Below are positions 43,816-52,901 of a DNA stretch of 64,000 bases, piece by piece (the first letter of the stretch is position 1; each line of letters begins with the position of its first letter). The notes under the pieces were generated by a model, which saw only the letters and a list, made by a program, of their open reading frames with translations, was not told the origin of the DNA and did no database searches. Location: positions 248,001-312,000 of the forward strand of contig CACYWG010000001.1 of assembly GCA_902778115.1 (NCBI GenBank), given 5' to 3'. The DNA is from Oscillospiraceae bacterium (GTDB lineage Bacteria > Bacillota > Clostridia > Oscillospirales > Oscillospiraceae). The translations under genes were made by a program, and so were the position numbers.

Positions 43816-44934
43816 CTATATAAAAAAATAAGGACTCAATTCTGTCTGGACGAATTCAAATGTATACTTCTGAGCTATTTTGAAGCCACTATCACCAAAG
43901 GATTGGGCAATTTTATTGTTTTGGCTCAAAAGGAAAATGTGCTCTGCATATTCTTCTTCGCTTTCTGGAGAAAGCAGGAAGCCATTGGTCCCGTCCTTCA
44001 CCAGTTCCCGATGGCCACGGTTAACAGAGGCAACAACTGGTTTTTTACACAGCATCGCTTCCACGATATTCAGTGGCAGCCCCTCGCGCCTGCTGCAGGA
44101 AACTACAAGATCAACTGCCGGAACAATGTGCTCCAGATCCGTCCGATAACCGAGCAGACGGACGCTTTCCTCCAGTCCGAGTTTGCGGATCTGCATTCTC
44201 AGCTCCTGTTCCTTCGGGCCGTTGCCGGCCAGGAGAACTACCAGATTCGGAATTTTGTCCTTCAAAAGAGCAGCCGCCGCGATCAAAGTTTTCTGATTTT
44301 TGTTCTCGTTCAACTCGCCGGTGCAGAGAACAACATAATCCTTTTCAGAGAGCCCCTCAGCCCGGCGCAGTGCCAGCTGTTCTTCTTCCGACATCGGATG
44401 AAAACGATCGCCGTCCACGCCGATGCCGTGAATGTGTTCCACACGCCCGGGGAAGCAGCGCTTCGCCAGTTGATAGTCTTCCTCGTTGATCGTGACAACC
44501 ACGTCGCACAGGCGGGAAAGATGCTTTTCCAGCGGATAGTACAGCAGCCAGTTTTTGACCGGAGCACCTTTGAAAAAGTGGAAGCCGTGGGCGATGTAAA
44601 CGACCTTGGTCCCGCGCTTCTTCGCTTTCTTCGCCGCAAGACGGGTCAGGACGCCGCCAACGGGCGTGTTGCAGACGATCAGATCATAGTTTTCTCTGTC
44701 GATCAGTTCTTTCAGCCGGCGATACGCCTTGATATTTCTGCGGTCGAAGGGTGAACGCTCAAAGGGAATTTCGATATGACGGTCCGCATAGCGAAGCTGC
44801 AGGCCGTTTTTCATTGCCAGATTATCATGAGCCGCCACGTGAATCTCATGCCCCTGCTCCTTCAGCATCCGCAGATAAGGCAGATGGAATTGGCAGATAT
44901 GGCTGAGCACCGTGGCTACGTACAGGATCTTCAT
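43816..44934 (-). CDS. GT4-family glycosyltransferase (EpsD/CapM-like)
   Basis: A 372-residue GT-B sugar transferase: ILYVATVLSHICQFHLPYL at the start, VIYNTPV-type loop VCNTPVGGVL, VVYIAHGFHFFKG and CSRREGLPLNIVEAMLCKKP with E-x7-E. The HGFHFFKGAP segment is typical of EpsD-like transferases. ATG 44934 is used with AAGGA upstream; TTG 44940 is the other candidate. Confidence 0.9.
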   Translation of the reverse strand: MKILYVATVLSHICQFHLPYLRMLKEQGHEIHVAAHDNLAMKNGLQLRYADRHIEIPFERSPFDRRNIKAYRRLKELIDRENYDLIVCNTPVGGVLTRLAAKKAKKRGTKVVYIAHGFHFFKGAPVKNWLLYYPLEKHLSRLCDVVVTINEEDYQLAKRCFPGRVEHIHGIGVDGDRFHPMSEEEQLALRRAEGLSEKDYVVLCTGELNENKNQKTLIAAAALLKDKIPNLVVLLAGNGPKEQELRMQIRKLGLEESVRLLGYRTDLEHIVPAVDLVVSCSRREGLPLNIVEAMLCKKPVVASVNRGHRELVKDGTNGFLLSPESEEEYAEHIFLLSQNNKIAQSFGDSGFKIAQKYTFEFVQTELSPYFFI

Positions 44935-44944
44935 ATTCAAATCC

Positions 44945-46522
44945 TTACGGAAGAATTGTATTTACAGTAAACACTATATTTAAAAGAAAAGCTCTGAGAC
45001 CAGTCTCCCGGAGATTGACAACACGAATTCCCATATCAAATAGTTCCGGATTGAGGTATTTTTTCATATCTAAATGGTGCTGATCGGATATTCTTTTTTC
45101 CAATGGGATTTTAAACATCAGGTCAAGAAAACGGCGGTTATTATATATCATAGTAATGTCGTAACAATACTTCATTTGGCTGATATTCATTCCGCCCCAG
45201 CTGCCCCATGTAACTTCATGAAAGTGCATATCGGCCGGAGGGTACTGTGCCGGGATTTTTCGATACTCAAATTCTTCGATATACGAATCAAATAGCTTGT
45301 CAAGTATATGAGCCAGTGATCTGTTAAGCAAGAAAATCTTATATAGATTCCGGAACAGTTTGCCCGAAAGCTCAGGCATCGTCTTCCTGCCGTAGTGCTT
45401 ATACCAATAAGCGCGGATTGTCTCAGATACCCAGTTTTTTATTTCAATTTCCGCCGGGCAATCGCGCTGTAGAATAATCCTTTTTCGAATCTCATTGGCC
45501 GGCGTCATCGCTACATATGCGTCATTATGATTGATGATCGCTGCGCGTTCCTCATAGCGATCCAATTCATTCGGGTCTTCCGGAATAATAAATTGAGACC
45601 AAGGCACATGGAAATGCTCAGAAATCTTCTTGGCAGCATCTGCATCAATGGTTTCCTTTTCTGCCGAAACATAGCTGAAGGTATGCAATTTGTCATAGTG
45701 ACCGTTAGCAGCTGCGAAAGCCGTGTTGCTGTCAATTCCTCCTGTCAGCGATAACCATGGGCGTTCCCATTTTTCCAAAACAAGTTCCATGTTATTCTTG
45801 AGAATATCGGCTGCCTCACGGATCGTATCATAGTATTCCTGTTCATTTCGGCATTCGCATAGATCCTTAAGTGGGTAGAACCTTTGATGGGAAATAGATT
45901 TCCGCTTTTTTTCAAACATGTAATTCTGGTCCGGAACTATTCTTTTTAATGCAGAAAAAGGAGTAAGATCTGTCGGCAGATATCCGCCCATGACACGATG
46001 ATACCATTTATATGAGACCAATTGTTCAACGAACGGATCCATCGTAAGACCACGCAAATCAGCAATCAGCTGTGCATGGGATGACAGGTAAAAATATGGG
46101 GCAACCACGCCGGAACAAGCAGATTGCATACCAGACGGATCAGCGAGATACTCCATCCCACTTTCGGAAATCACACCAAAAACGAAAATACCAGTGAGTT
46201 CATTGACATAGTCATAGTAATCCGATTTCCCATAATGATCGGCGATACGAGCGAGAATCCGCTCCTCGCTAATTTCCCTCGTAAACGGATTATAGGCATG
46301 CCCAAGCAGAAAAAAAGTCTTTCCTTCCGCTTCAAAGGTATGGAGCCCTGTTTTCGGATGTCTCCAGAAATAGAATGAACCATGCTGTTCACAGTTCCAT
46401 CTTCCGTAGAATGGAAAGCCATCCCGCTGTACATCAGGATTATCAGTTACAAGGAAGCCCCTGATAAACAGGAATTCTCTTAAATCTTCATTTTGATCTA
46501 AAATTGCTCGAATACTGGCCAT
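44945..46522 (-). CDS. Asparagine synthase-like protein
   Basis: A 525-residue protein with the AsnB-type layout: an N-terminal glutaminase-like domain without the catalytic Cys2 (it starts MASIRAIL, so glutamine cannot be used in the normal way) and a PP-loop ATP-binding domain with SLTGGIDSNTAF near residue 260. ATG 46522 follows AAAGAG. Such proteins form amide bonds by adenylating a carboxylate. In a capsule locus it may amidate a uronic acid or link an amino acid. Lasso peptide cyclases are also of this family, so a link with the RiPP-like genes at 55.7-58.6 kb is conceivable. A+T-rich. Confidence 0.78.
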   Translation of the reverse strand: MASIRAILDQNEDLREFLFIRGFLVTDNPDVQRDGFPFYGRWNCEQHGSFYFWRHPKTGLHTFEAEGKTFFLLGHAYNPFTREISEERILARIADHYGKSDYYDYVNELTGIFVFGVISESGMEYLADPSGMQSACSGVVAPYFYLSSHAQLIADLRGLTMDPFVEQLVSYKWYHRVMGGYLPTDLTPFSALKRIVPDQNYMFEKKRKSISHQRFYPLKDLCECRNEQEYYDTIREAADILKNNMELVLEKWERPWLSLTGGIDSNTAFAAANGHYDKLHTFSYVSAEKETIDADAAKKISEHFHVPWSQFIIPEDPNELDRYEERAAIINHNDAYVAMTPANEIRKRIILQRDCPAEIEIKNWVSETIRAYWYKHYGRKTMPELSGKLFRNLYKIFLLNRSLAHILDKLFDSYIEEFEYRKIPAQYPPADMHFHEVTWGSWGGMNISQMKYCYDITMIYNNRRFLDLMFKIPLEKRISDQHHLDMKKYLNPELFDMGIRVVNLRETGLRAFLLNIVFTVNTILP

Positions 46523-46546
46523 AGGTATCACTCTTTCTGAAATAAG

Positions 46547-47449
46547 CTAATTATCTGACTCCCGCAGATTTCTTATAATCACCGCATTCAGACGGTCGGC
46601 GTTGTGCTCGCCCATGAAGCTGTTATGCGGAGTAAGAAGAATCTTGGGATGCTCCCAGAGCGGGCTGTCCGCCGGGAGTGGTTCGGTCTCGAACACATCC
46701 AGCGCCGCGCCGCCGAGGCGACGGTCCAGCGCTGCCAGCAGCGCCTCCGTGTCAACGAGCGGGCCGCGGGCAATGTTGATCAGAATGGCGCCGTCTTTCA
46801 TCTGCGCCAGACGCTCCGCATCCATCAGATGGCGGGTCTCGTCATTGAGCGGCAGAGTCACGACGACAATATCAGCTTCGCCCAGTGCAGCCGCCAATTC
46901 GACAAAAGCAAAGACCTTCTCAAAGGCAGCGTTCTCACGCGGCGTGCGGTTGACGCCGATCACGCGGCAGCCCATGCCGCCAAAGCGCTCGGCGCAGGCC
47001 GCACCCACACTGCCGCAGCCGAGAATACAGACCGTCTTTCCCGCCAGTTCCGGAATGGCGCGCAGCTTGTTCCAGACATGTCCGGCCTGATTGTTCATAT
47101 AATACGCGCGCTGGCGATACAGAGTCAGTGCCGCCCAGACGGCGTGCTCCGCCATCGGGCCGCTGTAAACGCCGCGCGCGTTTTTCAGCGTAATGCCGCG
47201 CCGCCGCACCTCGTCCACAGGGACGCGGTCCAGACCGGCGCTGATGACCTGGATGTATTTCAGGTTCACAAGATCCCGAATCGGGTGATAGAGGAAAAAG
47301 CCGTTGCCGATCACGCCTTCCACCCAGGCAGGCTCGACCGGGAGCTCGTCCCGCTCCTGCTGCAGAAAAGCGATCTCGTATCCCATGGCGCGGATCTCGT
47401 CAAAATAGTCGTTGGCGCCCTGCCAGGAGCCACAGATCAGCAGATTCAA
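46547..47449 (-). CDS. D-isomer 2-hydroxyacid dehydrogenase family protein
   Basis: A 300-residue NAD(P)-dependent dehydrogenase. The Rossmann motif is CILGCGSVGAACAERF, with NIARGPLVDTEALL and SPLWEHPKILLTPHNSF for the active site (His in TPHNS). The TTG start at 47449 overlaps the TGA of the aldolase gene (TTGA) behind GAGGGGAAG, so the two are translationally coupled. It may reduce a 2-keto acid made by the aldolase to a 2-hydroxy acid for the glycan. Confidence 0.87.
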   Translation of the reverse strand: MNLLICGSWQGANDYFDEIRAMGYEIAFLQQERDELPVEPAWVEGVIGNGFFLYHPIRDLVNLKYIQVISAGLDRVPVDEVRRRGITLKNARGVYSGPMAEHAVWAALTLYRQRAYYMNNQAGHVWNKLRAIPELAGKTVCILGCGSVGAACAERFGGMGCRVIGVNRTPRENAAFEKVFAFVELAAALGEADIVVVTLPLNDETRHLMDAERLAQMKDGAILINIARGPLVDTEALLAALDRRLGGAALDVFETEPLPADSPLWEHPKILLTPHNSFMGEHNADRLNAVIIRNLRESDN

Positions 47450-48297
47450 GCCTTCCCCTCCCTGGTAAATTTCTCGGAAATCAGGCGGATCTCACGTTCC
47501 GCCTCCCTGCGGCTGTCCCAGAAAAAGGCGGCATGCTGTTCACATTCGCGCTCAAAGGCGCGGATCTGGCGCATTCTGGACGTAAACGCGATGCGACCTT
47601 CGTCCAGATCGGCATTGAGTTCCCGGTTGCAGAAGCTGCGGGAGAGGATCACACGGGTCGACCCGAGACGGTAATGCTCGCGAATAACATACTCCGCCGG
47701 CAGCAGGCCTCTTCCCAGAGAGGCGACGCCGCCGAAACCGTAAGGAATGCCTGCCTCGCGGAACTTGAGACATAGGCGTTCCACCGTCCCGTCGGCCAGC
47801 AGATCAAACAGGAAGGGTTTGCCATAGCCGAGGCTCAGATCGTTGAGGCCGATATGGATCTCGTCGATCCCGGGCAGCGCCAGTATTTCGTCAACCCGCT
47901 CGACCGCCTCCGGCGTTTCGAGCAAAAGGTTATTTCTCACGCGCCCACCGACAAGACGCAAAAAGGTCTCGACCTCTTCCACCGTTTTAAAGTACGGCAG
48001 CATCAGCCGATCCGCTCCGGCGGCGATGGCCGCCTCGATCTCCGAGCGGGAATCGCCGTAGTCCGCGGTGGCTTCATGGATCGGGTTGACCCGAACCTGC
48101 AGCTCCGCACGGTTGATGGCCGCATGAATGACTTTGATGTCTTCGATGGTATGATGTGACTGGACGGTATCCAGACCGCCCTGCCGCAAGGCCTTGCCGA
48201 TATACTCCAGATCCACCCAGATGCGGTCCACGCCCGCTTCTTCAGCGATGCGCGCGATCTCCGGATCTTTTGTAATATACATCATTTTCAGCGCCAT
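47446..48297 (-). CDS. HpcH/HpaI-type aldolase
   Basis: A 283-residue class II pyruvate aldolase / citrate lyase family protein. RIWVDLEYIGK near the start, RVNPIHE, GADRLMLPYFKTVEEVE and LLLETPEAVERVDEIL (metal-binding Glu) plus EIHIGLNDLSLGYG match the family. It is the first gene after the initiating sugar transferase and is coupled to a 2-hydroxyacid dehydrogenase. It probably makes or splits a 2-keto-4-hydroxy acid. Confidence 0.85.
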   Translation of the reverse strand: MALKMMYITKDPEIARIAEEAGVDRIWVDLEYIGKALRQGGLDTVQSHHTIEDIKVIHAAINRAELQVRVNPIHEATADYGDSRSEIEAAIAAGADRLMLPYFKTVEEVETFLRLVGGRVRNNLLLETPEAVERVDEILALPGIDEIHIGLNDLSLGYGKPFLFDLLADGTVERLCLKFREAGIPYGFGGVASLGRGLLPAEYVIREHYRLGSTRVILSRSFCNRELNADLDEGRIAFTSRMRQIRAFERECEQHAAFFWDSRREAEREIRLISEKFTREGKA

Positions 48298-48312
48298 GAC
48301 GACAACTTCCTT

Positions 48313-48924
48313 TTATTTTTTTAGAGTTACACCCTGATTGACATTGTTTACGTTGCGGAGAACCTTCATGATTGTCAGAAAAAAGATCTTTACATCAAGC
48401 AAAAATGACACGTGGTCAACATACCAGACGTTCAGTTCGATCCGGCGGTGCCATTCGACAGCCTTACGGCCGTTGATCTGCGCCCAGCCGGTGATGCCGG
48501 GCCGCACCTCGAACATTCTTCGCTGCTCCGGGGTATATTCTTCAAGCGGCCAGGGATGATAGGTCAAAGGCGGACGGGGTCCGATCAGCGACATGTCGCC
48601 GCGCAGTATGTTGATCAGCTGCGGCAGCTCATCGAGGCTGGTGGCACGGAGGAACTTCCCCACGCGGGTCACGCGCTTGTCTCCCTTTTCGGAGTAAACG
48701 CCGCTGCCCGTGTGTTCGGCATTGAGGCACATGCTGCGGAACTTGAGCATGTCAAATATTTTTCCGCCCCTGCCGAGGCGCTGCTGGCGAAAGATCACAG
48801 GGCCGGGAGAGTCAAGCTTAACGGCGATCGCGATCAGTGCCATCGGAATCGCGGCAACCAGCAGAGCCGGCACAGCGATCGCGCAGTCAATCACGCGCTT
48901 GAGTCCGTTTTTATAAAATGGCAT
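48313..48924 (-). CDS. Initiating undecaprenyl-phosphate sugar phosphotransferase
   Basis: A 203-residue bacterial sugar transferase (small PglC/EpsL-like phosphoglycosyltransferase). One N-terminal membrane segment ([20 protein letters not shown]) is followed by [38 protein letters not shown] and [12 protein letters not shown], the catalytic core. It moves a sugar 1-phosphate to undecaprenyl phosphate and so starts repeat-unit synthesis. GAGG lies 9 bases before the ATG, in the metallophosphoesterase relic region. Confidence 0.93.
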   Translation of the reverse strand: MPFYKNGLKRVIDCAIAVPALLVAAIPMALIAIAVKLDSPGPVIFRQQRLGRGGKIFDMLKFRSMCLNAEHTGSGVYSEKGDKRVTRVGKFLRATSLDELPQLINILRGDMSLIGPRPPLTYHPWPLEEYTPEQRRMFEVRPGITGWAQINGRKAVEWHRRIELNVWYVDHVSFLLDVKIFFLTIMKVLRNVNNVNQGVTLKK

Positions 48925-48936
48925 GCGATGGAATCC

Positions 48937-49026
48937 TCATTTCTCCGGCAGCAGATCGACACAGACGATCTCGCCGGGGTTATTGATGCGCGGGATCTTA
49001 CGATCCGAGAGGTGAAAGCTCAAAAT
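48937..49026 (-). pseudogene. 3'-terminal relic of a metallophosphoesterase gene
   Basis: The gap between the sugar transferase and the BY-kinase reads LILSFHLSDRKIPRINN then PGEIVCVDLLPEK and a stop codon. It aligns with the last part of the intact metallophosphoesterase at 18.4 kb (VPRIFNLPEICVVNLLPAGK). Only the C-terminal ~28 codons remain, with no start, and the frame runs into the kinase stop codon. It is a divergent copy, not a recent duplicate. Confidence 0.7.
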
Positions 49027-50492
49027 CAGGTCTTTACAGTATCTTGATCCTTGCTCTTGTAATCTTTGCTGCCGTAGCCGTAACCGTACCGGCTGTAACT
49101 GCCGTAATGGCCGTAATACCCATACCGGCCCGTACGGCCATGCGCGCCGTTGAGAACGCAGCCAAGAACCGTGACGGAGTTCTCCTGCAGCTCTTCGATA
49201 CCCTTGAAGATGAAGCGCCGCTTGGCATAATCATTCATGACCACATATACGACGCCGTCGGCATGGCGGGCAAGGAACATGGCGTCGACCAGCATGGCGG
49301 AAGGCGGCGTATCCAGAATGACAAGATCGGCCCGCTCGCGCAGCTTGGCAATCAGGCGGCCCATTTCTTCACCGCCCATGATCTCGACCGAGCGCGTCTG
49401 CTGCTCGCCGCCGCAGAGCACCGTGAGGCCAAGTGGCTCGTCCTTATACATGATCTCGACCATCGACTCCTCCGGCTTCGATTCGCCCTTTAGAATAGAA
49501 GCCAGCCCGGGGTGCTCGCCTTCGATATTGAAAATGTTTGCCGAAGAGGGATTGCGCAGGTCGCAGTCGACCAGGATGACCTTTTTCCCTTTTTGCGCAA
49601 AGGAAATGGCAAGGTTCGCGGCGACCGTGGACTTGCCTTCGCCGGGGATGGAGCTTGTGACCATGATCACCTTTTTATCGCCGAGCTGACGCTCGAGACG
49701 GGTGCGCACCAGTCGCATCGCTTCGATATAGTTGTCACAGTTACGGTCATGGAGCATGTTGATCTCCATGCTGACCGAGGATGTACGGCGCTTGCGCTTG
49801 ATCAGCGGAAGAGACCCCAGGCAATGAATATTCAGCAGCTGGCGGAGCTCCATTTCGCTGCGGATCGTGCGCGTATTGATGGTATAGGCCAGCAGCAGGA
49901 GCAAGCCCAGCACAAAGCCGATCAGCGCACCGCGCCGCAGTGAGCCGCGCAGCACCGTGTTGCGGCCGGAATCCGTGGGAACGCCGCTGTCGTCGATCAC
50001 AGCCAGAAACGTCTGGCCGACGACAAACTTGGCGACCTCCGGATAGTTTTTCAGCACCGACTGCAAAACGGCATAGGCCACATTGGGATCGTTGGCCGAA
50101 ACGCTGACGGTCAGCAGATTTGTCCCGTGGATGCTGGAAACCGAGATCGTGCCCGGCACGCCTTTCGTTCCTAGATCAGCGGAGATCACATCAGACAGCG
50201 CACCGCTGGTCAAAATATAGGGAAAAACATTGCCCATCTGTTCGGCGGTATTCTGGTTGGCATACTGGCCCCCGTTGACAATTTCAACCGAGACCGTTGC
50301 TTCCGCCACATATCGCGGAGAATAGGAGCTGCTGCTGTGATAGTAGAATAAAGCCGCTCCGATCGCCGTCAGCAGCACGATCACCCACCAGAAGCGCTTG
50401 AGCCGGTGGAGCATATCCCAGATAAGTGAACTCAGCTCCGCGCGTTCTGTATTCTCGCTCTTAGCTGTCGTATTGCTCGTGTTTTCGTTCAT
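49026..50492 (-). CDS. Wzz/BY-kinase fusion (CpsC-CpsD type)
   Basis: A 488-residue chain-length regulator and tyrosine autokinase. Two membrane helices (about residues 36-54 and 193-213) flank a Wzz domain, and the cytoplasmic kinase has Walker A SSIPGEGKST, Walker A' ILVDCDLRNPSS and Walker B LVILDTPPS. The tail is a tyrosine cluster (YGYYGHYGSYSRYGYGYG), the autophosphorylation site. It controls polymer length and export with the CpsB phosphatase encoded nearby. A paralog lies immediately upstream. Confidence 0.93.
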   Translation of the reverse strand: MNENTSNTTAKSENTERAELSSLIWDMLHRLKRFWWVIVLLTAIGAALFYYHSSSSYSPRYVAEATVSVEIVNGGQYANQNTAEQMGNVFPYILTSGALSDVISADLGTKGVPGTISVSSIHGTNLLTVSVSANDPNVAYAVLQSVLKNYPEVAKFVVGQTFLAVIDDSGVPTDSGRNTVLRGSLRRGALIGFVLGLLLLLAYTINTRTIRSEMELRQLLNIHCLGSLPLIKRKRRTSSVSMEINMLHDRNCDNYIEAMRLVRTRLERQLGDKKVIMVTSSIPGEGKSTVAANLAISFAQKGKKVILVDCDLRNPSSANIFNIEGEHPGLASILKGESKPEESMVEIMYKDEPLGLTVLCGGEQQTRSVEIMGGEEMGRLIAKLRERADLVILDTPPSAMLVDAMFLARHADGVVYVVMNDYAKRRFIFKGIEELQENSVTVLGCVLNGAHGRTGRYGYYGHYGSYSRYGYGYGSKDYKSKDQDTVKT

Positions 50493-50515
50493 ACCTGTAT
50501 CCTTCCCGGACCGTA

Positions 50516-51997
50516 TTACTTGGATTTATCCCCGTAATGGCCGTAGCCGCCATATTTCCCGTAACGCTGGTAGCGCGAATACCGGCTGTAGCGTCCGTAT
50601 CCGCCATATCCGCCGTAGCCGCCCACCGTCCGGGACGCGCCGGGCAGCGTGCGCACGTTGTTGAGAACGCAGCCGATAAACTCCGCTTTGCAGTCGCGCA
50701 GTGAATCGATCGCGTCATTCAGATCCGGAACGAAGACGTTGTCATAACCGACAACAAGGACGCTCAGATCGGCGATCCCGGCCAGGACCTCGGCGTCTGC
50801 CATGATTGACATCGGCGGAGAGTCAATGATGATATAATCAAAGCTGGCGGAAGCGACCTCGATCAGGCGCTCCATATAGTAAGATGAGACGATATCCGTG
50901 GAGTTCGGGTAGTCTCTGTCGTTCAGGAGCATCTGAACGCCATAATCCTGATTGCTGTAAATCGCATTTGTCATGCTTGCCTTGCCCTGCAGCATATCTC
51001 CCAGGCTGGCGTCCAGCTTTTCTCCGCGCTTGAGAAAGATCTTGTTGAGGGTCGGACGGCGCATATCGCCGTCGATCAGCAGCACGGAAACCGACTGTCT
51101 GGCCAGAGTCAGGGCAAGGTTGGCAGAAAAGGTGGATTTGCCTTCGTGCTCGCGCACGCTGGTGATAAGGATCGTCTTCGCGCCCTTCTTTCGGGCAATG
51201 CCGGAAATCATGGCGGCAATCTTTTTGTTGCGCTCCACGAACTCAAACCGGGCATTCAGATCCGTGACCAGATGCTTGCTCTTGCTGCGGCGGAAGAAAT
51301 CACCCGCGGAATGATAAACCGGATCATGATACAGCACACCCAGCGATTCCGCGTCCAGCTTTTCCTTCAGGTCGTCCTCGCTCCTGACCGTATCACGCCG
51401 ATAGGACAGATACATAATGACGAGCATGACGCCGAGCGCGGTGAGCGCAAAGGCACGCCGCGTCTGCCGCGTGACAGAGACCGTCGAATCTGGTTTTGTA
51501 GGCACCTGCGGCTCCTGCAGGACCTCCATGACCATGTTTTCCGAGACATAGCCGGTCAGGCCGTTGATCGTGCGCATGATCGAGCGGATCGTCAAATACG
51601 CCTTCTGAGGGGTGCTGGAGGTCACACTCAACGTCATCAGGTTTGTGTCGGCGATCACGCGAGCCCTGGCCTTCGCGTCAAAAGTGGAAATGCCAAGATC
51701 CTGGCACACCTTTTTCTTAAGCAGGCTGCTGTTGAGGATATTGCTGTAGCTGTCCGCCATGGAGGAAGCCGCGTTCAAGTTGCTGTAAGCATAGTTGCTG
51801 GAGTTTTTGCTGGTGACGACGAAGGTCGCCGTGGTCGTATAGGAGTTATGATAATTGTCTCGCACGACGATATCCGCGATCATCGACGCCGCGAGCGCAG
51901 CCAGCAGGATAAAGACGATATTTTTCAGTACATCGTGGACCAGACCGTACAGGTCAAGCTGATCCATAATGGAGGAAATTCCATTTTTATCTTCCAT
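50516..51997 (-). CDS. Wzz/BY-kinase fusion, second copy
   Basis: A 493-residue paralog of the kinase at 49.0 kb: a Wzz domain between two membrane helices (about 23-43 and 182-203), then a kinase with Walker A' LLIDGDMRRPTL and Walker B YIIIDSPPM. Walker A is atypical, SVREHEGKST instead of PGEGKST. The tail is again Tyr-rich (YGGYGGYGRYSRYSRYQRYG). The two genes are 23 bp apart. Different Walker A loops suggest different kinase activities. Confidence 0.92.
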   Translation of the reverse strand: MEDKNGISSIMDQLDLYGLVHDVLKNIVFILLAALAASMIADIVVRDNYHNSYTTTATFVVTSKNSSNYAYSNLNAASSMADSYSNILNSSLLKKKVCQDLGISTFDAKARARVIADTNLMTLSVTSSTPQKAYLTIRSIMRTINGLTGYVSENMVMEVLQEPQVPTKPDSTVSVTRQTRRAFALTALGVMLVIMYLSYRRDTVRSEDDLKEKLDAESLGVLYHDPVYHSAGDFFRRSKSKHLVTDLNARFEFVERNKKIAAMISGIARKKGAKTILITSVREHEGKSTFSANLALTLARQSVSVLLIDGDMRRPTLNKIFLKRGEKLDASLGDMLQGKASMTNAIYSNQDYGVQMLLNDRDYPNSTDIVSSYYMERLIEVASASFDYIIIDSPPMSIMADAEVLAGIADLSVLVVGYDNVFVPDLNDAIDSLRDCKAEFIGCVLNNVRTLPGASRTVGGYGGYGGYGRYSRYSRYQRYGKYGGYGHYGDKSK

Positions 51998-52000
51998 GAC

Positions 52001-52876
52001 TTATTCCTCCACGATCACAAGTAGCTTGGCAATGCCGAGCATTTCACGGGTCCCGTCTTTGGCTGTTTTGATGAGGCGATAGTATACGGGATAGGTGCCC
52101 GGCTCTCTGACATTCACATGGGTGCTGTTGATCTGCACGTCGGATGCGTCATAATCGCTTCCGGAGAAAGCGCGCGTCACGCCGCCGGTCCAGATGCCGA
52201 TCAGCAGGCCGCGGTAATTGGGAACTTCGCCGATCTTGGTGTAGATCACATAATCGCTGAGCTGCGGCGCCGGCGTATAGTATGTGTTGAAATCATCATA
52301 ATCCAGTTCCAGTTCCAGCGTGGCCGTATCGCCGGCGCTGTTTGTGACCTGCAGGTTCATCGTCTGGATGCTTGCCCTGTCGCCGGTCATGGTTCTGTCA
52401 CCCAGCGTGTACATGATCTGGGAGGTGATATTGCCGTTGAGGCAATCCGTCGCCGTGATATGTTCAAGGAGGTTCGCGCGCGTGTCCCCTGTCAGGATGC
52501 GGAGCGGCTGGGTGATCTTAAACTTCGGCGACTCATAGTCGACGTAGGTCAGTTCCCGCGTATAGACGCCGACGTTGTTGTTTTTATCAAAGGCGGCATA
52601 ATTGACGTTCAGCGTACCCTTTTTGATAAACTTTGACTTGGAAGCGACGACCAGAGAACCGGTCACGTCGCCGTCCATATTGTCTTCTGCGCGCATGCCG
52701 GCCAGCAGCTCCTCGTCCGTGACAGAAACGCTGGCCTCGATCGTATCCGTGTCGGCAGTGATCACCGGCGCTTTTGAATCCGATGCCAGATACAGTCTCA
52801 CACGATATATGGCAAAAACCGTAAATACGCACAGGAAAAACACCGTGATGAGAGTTCTGAAAGTCTTAATGCTCAT
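52001..52876 (-). CDS. Membrane-anchored protein with cadherin/Ig-like (DUF5011-type) domains
   Basis: A 291-residue protein with one N-terminal membrane helix (TLITVFFLCVFTVFAIYRVRL) and an outside part made of two Ig-like domains: APVITADTDTIEASVSVTDE... and SPKFKITQPLRILTG..., with DNMDGDVTGSL and DCLNGNITSQI, the motif of DUF5011/HYR-like domains. A third region ends in YPVYYRLIKTA. It lies 3 bp from the Wzz/kinase gene, inside the CpsB-kinase module, so it probably helps assemble or attach the polymer. No enzyme motif is visible. Confidence 0.75.
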   Translation of the reverse strand: MSIKTFRTLITVFFLCVFTVFAIYRVRLYLASDSKAPVITADTDTIEASVSVTDEELLAGMRAEDNMDGDVTGSLVVASKSKFIKKGTLNVNYAAFDKNNNVGVYTRELTYVDYESPKFKITQPLRILTGDTRANLLEHITATDCLNGNITSQIMYTLGDRTMTGDRASIQTMNLQVTNSAGDTATLELELDYDDFNTYYTPAPQLSDYVIYTKIGEVPNYRGLLIGIWTGGVTRAFSGSDYDASDVQINSTHVNVREPGTYPVYYRLIKTAKDGTREMLGIAKLLVIVEE

Positions 52877-52901
52877 AGCTCATTCCTCTTACTGTCATGC
52901 A

